The position numbers were made by a program, and so were the translations under genes. This document shows positions 27,008 to 35,113 of a stretch of DNA of 64,000 nt, in pieces. The stretch is from Peptoniphilus_B koenoeneniae. GTDB lineage: Bacteria; Bacillota; Clostridia; Tissierellales; Peptoniphilaceae. The stretch covers positions 62,001-126,000 of the forward strand of contig NZ_JAUSTN010000004.1 in the NCBI RefSeq assembly GCF_030812875.1, given 5' to 3'. Under the pieces are notes generated by a model that ran no database searches, had not been told where the DNA came from, and worked only from the letters and a program-made list of their open reading frames with translations. Numbering within the stretch: the stretch's first letter is position 1; each line of letters begins with the position of its first letter.

Positions 27008-27910
27008 TTATATTTTTTTGTCTATAATATCCATAAGTTGGCAAATAACTTCTTCTCTTGTAAGAGTTTTTTCCGGATAAAATTTTCCTTTAGAAAGGGC
27101 AAATATTTTTTCTTCCACTGTATTTTCTACAGAAATTTTTGCAAAATCATTTAATTTTGAAATGTCTTTAATTTTATTTTTACTTTTTAAATTTTCTTTT
27201 AAGTTAAGGATTTTACTATAAACAATGGCTCCTTCATATTTTTTAAGTTTCTTATTTGGATAAAATTTATTGTTATAGCCCTTTAATAAATCCAATTCAT
27301 TTGCTGCATTTGCCCACTTTGAATCACAGTCTGAAAATGGGCTTTCCTTTTTGTGAACATGAATCCAATCCTTTTTTTCATATATTTTTACAAGAAGTTC
27401 TGCAAATTCTTCTCTTGTAATTTCTTTTTTCATATCACTTCTTACCTTGTCAGAAAGTATGCCCAGTTTTTGAGCTTTATCTAATTTTGCTTTTGCCCAA
27501 TCACTGTAATTATTATATATTGGCACTTCTCCAAGGGTTATGGAGTTTGAATATTGACTTTTGTTTTTTCCTATAAGATATCTTATTTTAATTTCATAGG
27601 CTTTGGCTTTTATTGAACTTTCAATTTCTGCCTTTTTTATTTCAATTTTTTCTTTTTCATTTCCTTCTAACGCTTTTTTTAAATTCACACATTTTTTTGA
27701 ATTTAAATCTTTTATATTTATTTCTAAATAAATTTCTTCTTTTTTTTCGTTTTTTATAATCTTTTCATTGTTTTCAAAAGAAATAATATATGAGTCTTCT
27801 TCAGTTTCTCCTGAAAGTTTTTTCGGTCCTTCTATTTTTTCGCCTGCAAAGGCGTTTGTGAATAAAAAAAGGACTGAAAAAATAAATATTAATTTTTTCA
27901 ATCTTTTCAC
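27008..27910 (-). CDS. Smaller SLH-domain surface protein
   Basis: 300 residues with a signal peptide (MKRLKKLIFIFSVLFLFTNAFA), a short N-terminal domain of unknown type (about 25-125) and degenerate SLH repeats from about 135 to the end. The SLH core is recognisable in ITREEFAELLVKIYE, KKLKKYEGAIVYSK and LTREEVICQLMDI. The layout is like the C-terminus of the neighbouring 536-residue protein, suggesting an ancestral duplication. RBS GAGGTG precedes the ATG. Confidence 0.78.
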   Translation of the reverse strand: MKRLKKLIFIFSVLFLFTNAFAGEKIEGPKKLSGETEEDSYIISFENNEKIIKNEKKEEIYLEINIKDLNSKKCVNLKKALEGNEKEKIEIKKAEIESSIKAKAYEIKIRYLIGKNKSQYSNSITLGEVPIYNNYSDWAKAKLDKAQKLGILSDKVRSDMKKEITREEFAELLVKIYEKKDWIHVHKKESPFSDCDSKWANAANELDLLKGYNNKFYPNKKLKKYEGAIVYSKILNLKENLKSKNKIKDISKLNDFAKISVENTVEEKIFALSKGKFYPEKTLTREEVICQLMDIIDKKI

Positions 27911-28007
27911 CTCAGGTTAATATTAACATAAATTCATTAATTAAAACTATTTGTAACCATTTTGTAATCTAATTGTAAACTATCTAACACATAAATTTTT
28001 CCAATAA

Positions 28008-28031
28008 AAAAAGCGCATCGAGCGCTTATTT
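28008..28031 (-). terminator. Terminator after rpmF
   Basis: AAGCGC, loop ATCGA/TCGAT, GCGCTT followed on the minus strand by seven T. Confidence 0.8.
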
Positions 28032-28044
28032 TTCTCGTGCGCAA

Positions 28045-28224
28045 TTAGTCCATTGCAATAACTTCTTTTCCGTCGTAGAATCCACAGCTTGGACACACTC
28101 TGTGTGGAAGTTTTGCCTCATGGCAGTTAGGACATTCAACTACAGTTACTTTGTTTAATCTGTATGAAGAAGCACGTCTTTTGTTTCTTCTTTGTTTTGA
28201 AGTTTTCCTCTTTGGTACAGCCAT
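28045..28224 (-). CDS. rpmF: 50S ribosomal protein L32
   Basis: 59 residues from the ATG at 28224 (MAVPKRKTSKQRRNKRR). The frame could begin at an in-frame GTG at 28230, but the family start MAVPKR and the AGGAGG site support 28224. It is the zinc form, with CPNC and CPSC pairs. It follows yceD by 2 bp, the standard yceD-rpmF pair. Confidence 0.95.
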   Translation of the reverse strand: MAVPKRKTSKQRRNKRRASSYRLNKVTVVECPNCHEAKLPHRVCPSCGFYDGKEVIAMD

Positions 28225-28226
28225 TC

Positions 28227-28745
28227 TCACACCTCCTCATTAAAGAGATTTAATAAATTCTTAAATCTGGGATCTACTTGGCTCTCATCCTTGCAATCAC
28301 ATGGTCCTTGATTTAAATCTTTACCACATTTCGGGCAAAGTCCTTTGCAATCTTCTTTGCATAAAACTTTTCCTGGCATTGATGTGATTACTTGAGAAAT
28401 AATGAGATCATCTAAAAAAATCCCCTCATCATTCATTGTAAAATATTCGGTCATTGCATCATCATCTATATTTCTTAAATCTTTTATAAAATAAGCTTCA
28501 AGTTTTGTTTTTACATGATTTTGCATTTCTTTTAAACATCTGTCGCATTTTGTATTATACTCATATTCAATAAGTAAATCAAGTTTTAATTCATCATCTA
28601 AATTATACAGATGTCCCTTATATGAAATCGGAAAATTTATTCCAAGTCCATCTATATTATAGTCGCTTTCGTTTTCTTTAAGGTCTCCTTCAAAGTTTAA
28701 TATTCTATCTGAACTTTGCAAAAAATCCTTTATACTGAGTATCAT
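28227..28745 (-). CDS. yceD: YceD/DUF177 family, 23S rRNA accumulation protein
   Basis: Conserved partner of rpmF, implicated in 23S rRNA accumulation and ribosome assembly. 172 residues from ATG 28745, chosen for its GAGGTGA site; a GTG at 28754 is in frame. Typical features: SIKDFLQSSDRILNFEG at the start, CDRCL near the middle and CKEDCKGLCPKCGKDLN near the end, a cysteine cluster that may bind zinc. A strong sigma-70 promoter sits just upstream. Confidence 0.9.
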   Translation of the reverse strand: MILSIKDFLQSSDRILNFEGDLKENESDYNIDGLGINFPISYKGHLYNLDDELKLDLLIEYEYNTKCDRCLKEMQNHVKTKLEAYFIKDLRNIDDDAMTEYFTMNDEGIFLDDLIISQVITSMPGKVLCKEDCKGLCPKCGKDLNQGPCDCKDESQVDPRFKNLLNLFNEEV

Positions 28746-28775
28746 AAATATCACCTCTAGAAAAGCGCAATATAC

Positions 28776-28804
28776 ATTTTATCTTTTTTTAAAAAAAATG
28801 TCAA
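28776..28804 (-). promoter_or_regulatory. Sigma-70-type promoter of yceD-rpmF
   Basis: Minus strand: TTGACA (28804-28799), 17-bp spacer, TAAAAT (28781-28776). Confidence 0.75.
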
Positions 28805-28816
28805 GATTACTATATA

Positions 28817-28843
28817 AAAAATCCCGTCTTAAACGGGATTTTA
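28817..28843 (-). terminator. Terminator of the obgE-ridA operon
   Basis: Perfect stem AAAATCCCGT/ACGGGATTTT with T-run, 12 bp past the ridA stop. Confidence 0.85.
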
Positions 28844-28854
28844 ATTAGCTTTAA

Positions 28855-29235
28855 TTAGCATTCAGCAATCATTTCAATTTCAATCATTGCATCCTTAGGA
28901 ATTGCTGCAACTTGTACACAGCTTCTTGCAGGTTTATGTTCATTAAAATATTCTGCATATACTCCGTTTACCTTAGCAAAATCGTTAATGTCTTTTAAGA
29001 AAATATTTACTTTAATTACCTTATTTAAACTTGATCCTGCATTTTCAAGAATTGCCTTATTGTTTTCAAGACTTCTCTTTGTTGCTTTTTCTATTGATTC
29101 ACTTACAAGTTCACCTGTTTCTGGGCAAAGTGGAATTTGTCCTGATGTAAAAATAAAATTACCTACTTGAATTGCTTGTGAATAAGGTCCTACTGCTGCA
29201 GGTGCCTTGTCTGTGTGTAAAGTTTTAACGCTCAT
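28855..29235 (-). CDS. ridA: RidA family enamine/imine deaminase
   Basis: Cytosolic hydrolase removing reactive enamines such as 2-aminoacrylate formed by PLP enzymes. 126 residues from ATG 29235 (MSVKTLHTDKAPAAVGPYSQA), which has an AGGAGG site; the frame is open 29 codons further up but that part is not RidA-like. Family residues are present: GPYSQAI, FTSGQIPL, and R in the HKPARSCVQVAAIP segment. The start overlaps the end of rsfS by 11 bp. The many PLP lyases nearby give a likely need for it. Confidence 0.92.
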   Translation of the reverse strand: MSVKTLHTDKAPAAVGPYSQAIQVGNFIFTSGQIPLCPETGELVSESIEKATKRSLENNKAILENAGSSLNKVIKVNIFLKDINDFAKVNGVYAEYFNEHKPARSCVQVAAIPKDAMIEIEMIAEC

Positions 29236-29584
29236 TGTTTTCCTCCTGATTTTTTTTAATTTCACCATTTTCCCAGAGCCTTTCAAGATTATAATATTCT
29301 CTTTCATCTCTGTGGAATACATGTACTATTATATCACCGTAATCTAAAAGAATCCACCTCATGGAATTTCTACCTTCCTGATTGTCGGTGTCATAGCCGT
29401 TTTCACTCATTTTTTCTTCAATTTCATCTGCAAGGGATTTTACCTGAGCTGATGAATTTCCACTTACGATTACAAAATAATCTGCAATTGAGCTTAAATT
29501 TTTTATGTCTAAAACTTTTATGTTTATACCTTTTTTCTCTTCACAGGAATCCGTAATAATTTTCAATTTTTCTTTAACGTCCAA
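29225..29584 (-). CDS. rsfS: Ribosomal silencing factor RsfS
   Basis: Binds L14 on the 50S subunit and blocks joining with 30S in starved cells. 119 residues with the Iojap fold signature: DYFVIVSGNSSAQVKSLADEIEEK, GRNSMRWILLDYGDIIVHVFHRDEREYYNLERLW. Length is normal. Lies between the LCP gene and ridA in one long minus-strand operon. Confidence 0.94.
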   Translation of the reverse strand: MDVKEKLKIITDSCEEKKGINIKVLDIKNLSSIADYFVIVSGNSSAQVKSLADEIEEKMSENGYDTDNQEGRNSMRWILLDYGDIIVHVFHRDEREYYNLERLWENGEIKKNQEENNER

Positions 29585-29593
29585 ATGAACCTC

Positions 29594-30487
29594 CTATTTT
29601 ATTCCTATTGTTCTTAACAAGTCATCAGTTTTTTCTTCATCCATTAGAAAATAAGAAATTTTGCCTATATATTTAGGGCTTCCTTCTATTGTGTCTGAAG
29701 AAATATCTGATAAATCCAACTTTCTTGCAGCAAGTCCAAGTTTCACAACTTCTGAAAATTCCATATTTGTATCTGCATGTTTTTTGTAAGTGTTTATGAT
29801 TGCAGGGATTCCCAAAACTCCTCTTGGGCTTTTTATTTTATTGGCAAGAGCTTTTACAAAATTCCTTTGAGCTTTAACTCTGTCTAAATCATTTTCTTTG
29901 TAGCCATGTCTAAACCTTAAAAATTTTATCGCATCATTTCCGTTTAATTTTTGCAGGCCCTGTTTAAAGTGAATGTGAAGAGGCGGTTTGTCCCATTCAT
30001 CATCATAGTCCATGTCTATAGGAATATCAACTTTTACTCCTCCTACGGAATTTACTACCCCTTTTATAAAACTATAATCAACAGTAATATAATTTTTAAT
30101 ATCTGTGCCCAGTAAATTGTTTACGGTTTTTAAAGTTAATTCGCTTCCACCATAAGCAAAGGAATGATTTATTTTTTCTTTTCTTTTTCTTCCTGCTATT
30201 ATTGTTCTTGTGTCTCTTGGAATTGAAATAAGATGAATTTTTCCCTGATCAAAGTTTAAATTTCCAATCATAATTACATCTGATCTTGTGCTTTCAGCGT
30301 GTTTTTGGTCGAGAGAATCCACTCCCAAAAGTAAAAATGAATAAGAGCCATTTTGTCCTTTTAATCCTTCCAATATTTTTGAAGAATCTTGGTCCTTATT
30401 TATAAATATAAAATATCCTACAAATCCAATTCCCAAAATAATAAGAATAAGAAGTGTGGTAAAAAAACCTTTTAAAAATTTAATCAT
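29594..30487 (-). CDS. LytR-CpsA-Psr (LCP) family glycopolymer transferase
   Basis: Membrane enzyme that attaches teichoic-acid-like or other wall polymers to peptidoglycan. 297 residues: one N-terminal membrane helix (8-29) and the LCP domain with LLLGVDSLD, STRSDVIMIGN, SIPRDTRT, KINHSFAYGG and FLRFRHG. The arginines and aspartate that bind the pyrophosphate are kept. The gene is coupled to yqeK by a 4-bp overlap. Wall polymers made this way may be what the SLH proteins in this window attach to (inference). Confidence 0.92.
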   Translation of the reverse strand: MIKFLKGFFTTLLILIILGIGFVGYFIFINKDQDSSKILEGLKGQNGSYSFLLLGVDSLDQKHAESTRSDVIMIGNLNFDQGKIHLISIPRDTRTIIAGRKRKEKINHSFAYGGSELTLKTVNNLLGTDIKNYITVDYSFIKGVVNSVGGVKVDIPIDMDYDDEWDKPPLHIHFKQGLQKLNGNDAIKFLRFRHGYKENDLDRVKAQRNFVKALANKIKSPRGVLGIPAIINTYKKHADTNMEFSEVVKLGLAARKLDLSDISSDTIEGSPKYIGKISYFLMDEEKTDDLLRTIGIK

Positions 30488-31044
30488 AATTTCTCCAATA
30501 AGTTATTTCTTGCTTTAATTGTTTCTAAGTCTATTACTTTTTTTTCTTTTATTAAAAATTTAATTGTTGAATCAAATTTATATAGGCAGGCAAGATTTAA
30601 GTCCTCTTCTGAAAGCCTACGAGCTTCACAGACCCCTTCAAAATCTCTTCCCGGTTCTATATAGTCTGCAATAAAAATAATCTTGTCTAAAGGGCTCATA
30701 TTAATTTTGCCCGTCGTATGAGATTTTATAGCTTCAAGAATTTCTTCATCATTTATTTGATAATCTCTTTTTGCCTTAAAAGGAGCAAGGTAACAGTGTA
30801 TAAGCTGAGGAGATTCTATTAAATTTTGACTCAATTTAAAATTAAATTCTTCAGCAAGTTCAAAAGGATCTCTATTGTACTTTGCACTATCGTGAATAAG
30901 CCCTGCTAAATATGCCTTATCCTTATCCACTCCATAAATTTTTGCAAGTTTTTTTGCAGTGTCGGCAACTCTTAGGGAGTGCTCATATCTTGATTTTTTT
31001 AAATTTTTTTTAAGATCTTCTTTAATAAATTCAATAGTTTTCAT
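30484..31044 (-). CDS. yqeK: YqeK, HD-domain Ap4A hydrolase
   Basis: Symmetrical diadenosine tetraphosphate hydrolase. 186 residues with the HD metal motif: YEHSLRVA, GLIHDSAK, IKSHTTGK and IFIADYIEPGR. Length is typical. It overlaps nadD by 14 bp and LCP by 4 bp, as in many clostridia. Confidence 0.93.
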   Translation of the reverse strand: MKTIEFIKEDLKKNLKKSRYEHSLRVADTAKKLAKIYGVDKDKAYLAGLIHDSAKYNRDPFELAEEFNFKLSQNLIESPQLIHCYLAPFKAKRDYQINDEEILEAIKSHTTGKINMSPLDKIIFIADYIEPGRDFEGVCEARRLSEEDLNLACLYKFDSTIKFLIKEKKVIDLETIKARNNLLEKL

Positions 31045-31636
31045 AAAGACCCTCGTCCTCTATATATTTAATTACATTGTCAGGCACTAAGTATTTTATG
31101 GATTTTCCCTCTTTTATTCTCTTTCTTATATCAGTAGAAGAAATTTCATACTGAGGAAGATCCTTTAAAAGATAAATCTCCGCCCCGTAATTTTTTTTCA
31201 AATAAGCTATTTCATTTTTAAGTTCATCAATCTTTTCATATCCAGGACGAATTGAAGCGACAAACTTACAATTCTTTGCAACTTGGTCAAAATTTTTCCA
31301 AAGTTTTAAAAGAAAAACAGTGTCACTTCCTAAGAAAAAATAAAAATCTCCCCTATAAAGACTTTTAAGCTCATTTAAAGTGTCAACAGTATAAGAAAAT
31401 CCAGTTCTTATAGTTTCGATGTCAGAAATTATAAACTTAGGATTATCCTTAATTGCAAGATAAGTCATATTAAACCTGTGAAAGGCATCAGCTTTTAGGT
31501 GATCCTTGTGAGGAGGGTTCCCTGTAGGTAAAAATATAACCTTATCTATATTCATTTGTTCAGACAGATACTCTGCTATCATAAGATGTCCAAGATGAAT
31601 AGGATTGAAAGTCCCTCCCATTATTCCATATTTCAT
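31031..31636 (-). CDS. nadD: Nicotinate-nucleotide adenylyltransferase
   Basis: Makes deamido-NAD from NaMN and ATP. 201 residues; the nucleotidyltransferase motif GGTFNPIHLGHL is at the start and ISSTDIRKRI near the end. Length and position between yhbY and yqeK are standard for Firmicutes. Confidence 0.95.
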   Translation of the reverse strand: MKYGIMGGTFNPIHLGHLMIAEYLSEQMNIDKVIFLPTGNPPHKDHLKADAFHRFNMTYLAIKDNPKFIISDIETIRTGFSYTVDTLNELKSLYRGDFYFFLGSDTVFLLKLWKNFDQVAKNCKFVASIRPGYEKIDELKNEIAYLKKNYGAEIYLLKDLPQYEISSTDIRKRIKEGKSIKYLVPDNVIKYIEDEGLYENY

Positions 31637-31920
31637 AACTCTATTTTTTTATTCTCTTTTGATTCTCTATAAATTGTTAATTTGCTTCCTATTTGCTGAA
31701 CAAATTCAGCGCCCATTTCAGCTAAAATTTCATCAGCAACTTCTTTTGCTTCAACTGGAGAATTTTGTAAAAAATTTATTTTTACAAGTTCATGGTCCTC
31801 AAGAAGCTTGTCAAGTTGACTGTAAGCCATGTCGCTAAGACCTGACTTTCCAATTTGCATACAAGGTCTTAAATTGTGAGCTAAGCTCTTTAAATATGAC
31901 CTTTGTCTTCCATTTATCAT
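31633..31920 (-). CDS. yhbY: YhbY family (CRM domain) RNA-binding protein
   Basis: Small ribosome-assembly factor. 95 residues forming one CRM/YhbY domain; LRPCMQIGKSGLSD fits the conserved GxxG loop and LTIYR the C-terminal strand. It overlaps nadD by 4 bp and follows obgE by 8 bp. Confidence 0.92.
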   Translation of the reverse strand: MINGRQRSYLKSLAHNLRPCMQIGKSGLSDMAYSQLDKLLEDHELVKINFLQNSPVEAKEVADEILAEMGAEFVQQIGSKLTIYRESKENKKIEL

Positions 31921-31928
31921 TTAATCAC

Positions 31929-33197
31929 CTATTCAAAAAATTCAAATTCATATCCGTCAATAAAAACGGAATCTTTTTCTTCTATTCCCAATTTTTTAAG
32001 TTTATCTATTACACCATTTTTTCTTAAATTTTCTTGGAAATATCTCAAAGAATCCCTATCTTCAAAGTTTGTGGACTTAACTAACTTTTCAATATAGGGT
32101 CCATCAACAACAAAGCTATTTGATTCATCAAGATATACATTTATACCTTCTTCTTTTTGAGAAACTTCTACAAATTTTTCATCGTAAGTTTCTTCTTCCA
32201 ATTCCGTTTCATTTACAAGTTTAAAAGCTCTAAACATAAGGTCCTTTAAGTTTTTTCCACTTGCTGCAGACCCTTCATATATTTCATACTTATTTTGAAA
32301 CTCTTTTTTAAGTTTTTCAAGGCCTTCTTCGCTGCCTGGAATATCCATTTTATTGGCAAAGATAATCATAGGTTTATGAAGAAGCTTTTCATTGTAATCT
32401 TTCAGCTCATCCATAATTTTATAAAAATCACTTACAGGATCTCTTCCTTCACTTCCTGAAACATCAATAACATGGATTAAAACCTTAGTCCTTTCAATGT
32501 GTCTTAAAAACTCATCTCCAAGGCCCTGTCCTTGAGCAGCACCCTCTATAAGACCAGGTATATCTGCAATTACAAAACTTTCTTCTGGTCCAAGATTAAC
32601 AAGTCCTAAATTAGGTTTTAAAGTTGTAAAATGATAGTTTGCAATTTTAGGTCTTGCATTTGATACAACTGAAAGAAGAGTTGACTTTCCTACATTTGGA
32701 AAGCCTACAAGGCCAACATCAGCAAGAAGCTTAAGCTCTAAAGTAATTTCTTTTTCTTCTCCGCGAGTTCCTGCTTCTGCAAAAGTAGGAGCTTGTCTTG
32801 TAGAATTTTTAAATTTTGCATTACCCTTGCCGCCACGACCACCTTTTGCAATTACATATTCCATGTCCTTTTTATTTAAATCAACAATAACTCCTCCTGA
32901 ATCCTTATCTTTAACAAGGGTTCCTACAGGAACTTTAAGGACTATATCTTTTCCCTGAGCTCCAAATTTTAATTTGCTCATTCCATTTTCGCCATTTTCG
33001 GCTTTATATTCTCTTTTGTATCTAAAATCAAGTAGAGTATGAATTCCAGTATCCGTTTTTAAAATTATATCGCCGCCGCGACCTCCATCTCCTCCGGCAG
33101 GTCCTCCGGCAGGTTCATATTTTTCTCTTCTCCAAGCAACGGCACCATCTCCGCCTTTACCTGCTTTAACTTTTATATTTGCTATATCTATAAACAT
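31929..33197 (-). CDS. obgE: GTPase Obg/CgtA
   Basis: Essential GTPase in 50S assembly and stringent response. 422 residues: the glycine-rich OBG domain (1-158: AGKGGDGAVAWRREKYEPAGG and several GGxGG turns), the G domain (GFPNVGKST, DIPGLIEGA, NKMD) and a C-terminal OCT domain (about 345-422). Complete, with the rpmA terminator just upstream, so it probably has its own promoter and heads the obgE-yhbY-nadD-yqeK-LCP-rsfS-ridA operon. Confidence 0.96.
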   Translation of the reverse strand: MFIDIANIKVKAGKGGDGAVAWRREKYEPAGGPAGGDGGRGGDIILKTDTGIHTLLDFRYKREYKAENGENGMSKLKFGAQGKDIVLKVPVGTLVKDKDSGGVIVDLNKKDMEYVIAKGGRGGKGNAKFKNSTRQAPTFAEAGTRGEEKEITLELKLLADVGLVGFPNVGKSTLLSVVSNARPKIANYHFTTLKPNLGLVNLGPEESFVIADIPGLIEGAAQGQGLGDEFLRHIERTKVLIHVIDVSGSEGRDPVSDFYKIMDELKDYNEKLLHKPMIIFANKMDIPGSEEGLEKLKKEFQNKYEIYEGSAASGKNLKDLMFRAFKLVNETELEEETYDEKFVEVSQKEEGINVYLDESNSFVVDGPYIEKLVKSTNFEDRDSLRYFQENLRKNGVIDKLKKLGIEEKDSVFIDGYEFEFFE

Positions 33198-33261
33198 AAT
33201 TTCACCTTTTTTTAATTATATCACATGAAATTAAAGGCACTTTTAAGAAAAAGTTAAATAT

Positions 33262-33293
33262 TAATAAAAAAATAAGGTCGCAATACTGCGACC
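33262..33293 (-). terminator. Terminator after rpmA
   Basis: GGTCGCA, 4-base loop, TGCGACC and then a T-rich tract on the minus strand. Confidence 0.85.
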
Positions 33294-33294
33294 A

Positions 33295-33588
33295 TTATGC
33301 TAATTCAGCTTCAGGATAAACACTTGCGTATTTTTTGTTTCCTCTGCCTTTAGTTTCAAATTTTACTCTGCCGTTTTCAGTTGCAAAAAGAGTATCATCT
33401 TTGCCTCTCATAACATTTAGACCTGGATGAATTCTTGTTCCCCTTTGTCTAACTATTATGTTTCCTGCAAGAACGAATTGTCCATCACCTTTTTTAACTC
33501 CAAGTCTTTTTGATTGAGAGTCTCTACCGTTTTTAGATGAACCTGCTCCCTTTTTAGATGAAAACAGTTGAAGATTAAATTTAATCAT
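33295..33588 (-). CDS. rpmA: 50S ribosomal protein L27 with cleavable N-terminal extension
   Basis: 97 residues. The mature L27 core begins SSKKGAGSSKNGRDSQSKRLG. It is preceded by MIKFNLQLF, the N-terminal extension known in Firmicutes and removed after F9 by the Prp protease. The prp gene is immediately upstream and overlaps by 8 bp. The mature N-terminus reaches the peptidyl-transferase centre, so cleavage should be essential, as shown in Staphylococcus aureus. Confidence 0.96.
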   Translation of the reverse strand: MIKFNLQLFSSKKGAGSSKNGRDSQSKRLGVKKGDGQFVLAGNIIVRQRGTRIHPGLNVMRGKDDTLFATENGRVKFETKGRGNKKYASVYPEAELA

Positions 33589-33922
33589 TCTGCACCTCCT
33601 GTATTTCGATCTTTAAGTTTTCAGAAAATTGCATTCTTATTAAATCAAGTCCAAGCTTAAGTGAATTAAATAAAAGTTGAACCTTTTCATTATCTGCCAA
33701 TTTTCTATTTACTCTTATCATTAAATATCCGTCAGTTTGCTTATCATAAATATCGCTTTCGTCAAAATTTAATAACTCAAGCAAAGAAAAATAAAATGTT
33801 TGAGTTAATGCTGAAATCCCTGCACACACAATTTCTTCACTATCATTGTCTGCATAGGCATGGCCTTTTGCTTCAAAGCCAAGAAAAATATTATTCGACG
33901 AAAAAAATACAATCTCAGTCAT
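33581..33922 (-). CDS. prp: Ribosomal-processing cysteine protease Prp
   Basis: 113 residues. The catalytic His is in FEAKGHAYADND and the Cys in EIVCAGISALTQT, the two conserved motifs of the YsxB/Prp family. It lies between rplU and rpmA, the standard order, and processes the L27 N-terminal extension encoded next door. Confidence 0.94.
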   Translation of the reverse strand: MTEIVFFSSNNIFLGFEAKGHAYADNDSEEIVCAGISALTQTFYFSLLELLNFDESDIYDKQTDGYLMIRVNRKLADNEKVQLLFNSLKLGLDLIRMQFSENLKIEIQEVQND

Positions 33923-34227
33923 TATGCAATACTTAAAATTTCAACAAATGTGTAAGGTTGACGATGTCCTTTTTTTGTTCTCTCATTCTTTTTAGATTTA
34001 TACTTGTAAGTAATAACTTTTTTATCTTTGCCTTGAGCTAAAACCTTAGCTTCAACCTTGGCACCTTCAACTAAAGGTTTACCGATTTTAATGTCATCGC
34101 CTCCAAGAACTAAAACTCTGTCGAATACAAGAGTTTGACCTTCTGCAACATCAAGTTTTTCAACTTTGATTTTATCTCCAACGCTAACTTGATATTGCTT
34201 TCCGCCTGTTTCAATAACAGCGTACAT
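33922..34227 (-). CDS. rplU: 50S ribosomal protein L21
   Basis: 101 residues beginning MYAVIETGGKQYQV, with the KKNERTKKGHRQPYTF C-terminal signature. First gene of rplU-prp-rpmA. Preceded by an AGGAGGTG site and a structured L21 leader. Confidence 0.96.
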   Translation of the reverse strand: MYAVIETGGKQYQVSVGDKIKVEKLDVAEGQTLVFDRVLVLGGDDIKIGKPLVEGAKVEAKVLAQGKDKKVITYKYKSKKNERTKKGHRQPYTFVEILSIA

Positions 34228-34244
34228 TGTAGCACCTCCTCATA

Positions 34245-34301
34245 AATAAGACTCGCCATTGTAGGCGTCTAAGACTTAATACCTACTCTGTGCGGTTACA
34301 T
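34245..34301 (-). ncRNA. Ribosomal protein L21 leader RNA
   Basis: Between the promoter and rplU the minus strand has CCGCACAGAGTAGGTATTAA and GACGCCTACAATGGCGAGTC, matching my memory of the Firmicutes L21 leader (paired GTAGG/CCTAC arms and the AATGGCGA segment). It is thought to bind L21 for feedback control. Confidence 0.75.
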
Positions 34302-34307
34302 TTAAGT

Positions 34308-34336
34308 ATAATAGCATATATAAGCTTCTTTTTCAA
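34308..34336 (-). promoter_or_regulatory. Promoter of rplU operon
   Basis: Minus strand: TTGAAA (34336-34331), 17-bp spacer, TATTAT (34313-34308), placing the start just before the L21 leader. Confidence 0.7.
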
Positions 34337-34373
34337 GTAATTATATATTAGTATTAATAAAAAATTTTTACTA

Positions 34374-34411
34374 AAAAAATAAAAATAGCAAACCTCTAAT
34401 ATTTGCTATTT
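34374..34411 (-). terminator. Terminator after the FMN-binding lipoprotein
   Basis: Stem AAATAGCAAA/TTTGCTATTT followed by T-rich sequence on the minus strand. Confidence 0.75.
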
Positions 34412-34489
34412 ATGAAATCTATTTGATTAAAATGTTATAAAATTTTCACAGTATCTTTTTATAAAAAGTCACCTTTCGGCGGCAATTTA

Positions 34490-34969
34490 TTATTCAGCCT
34501 TAGCTTCTTCAAGCATTTTGCTTACAAGTTCAACATAAGCAGCATGAGTATGGGTTGCCCCTGTTACTGAATCAACTTTAGTAATGTCTTGTTTTTCAAC
34601 AAGTTGCTTTGGATAATCTTTAGCTCCTTCAAGAGATGCTTGAGCTTTATCGTAGGTTTCTTGATTTTTAATTTCTCCGTTTTCTTTTCCGTAGTTTTCG
34701 TCCTTTTCGCTTCCATCACCGTTGTAAAGAACAAGTCCTGCGTCTGTAATCTTACCATCTTTTACAGTAACTGTTGCTGTCATATATCCACCATGTTCGT
34801 CGGGTTCGCTGTCTTTTGTATATTCACCGTCTTTATAAGCCATTTCAGTTGCTGCTGGTTTAGCATTTCCATTTGCTTCTTTACTGTTCTTAGGTGCTGC
34901 ATTTTTATTTCCGCAACCACTAAGAAGAAGTGTAGCTATTAATGATACTGTAACTAATTTTTTAAACAT
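34490..34969 (-). CDS. FMN-binding domain lipoprotein (likely flavinylated)
   Basis: 159 residues with a lipoprotein signal (MFKKLVTVSLIATLLLSGC; lipobox LSGC) and a spacer rich in Asn/Lys/Ala. An FMN_bind domain follows, ending in DSVTGATHTHAAY, which fits the ApbE flavinylation motif: FMN would be joined to the Thr of SVTGAT. Such proteins shuttle electrons outside the membrane in extracellular electron transfer or respiratory systems. No ApbE, RnfG or Ndh partner is beside it, so its redox partner is elsewhere. It is a single-gene unit with its own terminator. Confidence 0.87.
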   Translation of the reverse strand: MFKKLVTVSLIATLLLSGCGNKNAAPKNSKEANGNAKPAATEMAYKDGEYTKDSEPDEHGGYMTATVTVKDGKITDAGLVLYNGDGSEKDENYGKENGEIKNQETYDKAQASLEGAKDYPKQLVEKQDITKVDSVTGATHTHAAYVELVSKMLEEAKAE

Positions 34970-35113
34970 AATCTTCCTCCTTATTTATGTTTTGTCGTTA
35001 TTTTACAAAAATTCTTTTTATTTTTCAAGATACCCTTACTAAAGCTTTATTGCGTGAAGTCCATTAAAATAAAAAGGGAGGTGCCGAGGCACCCCTATGA
35101 AAAAATTGAGAAA

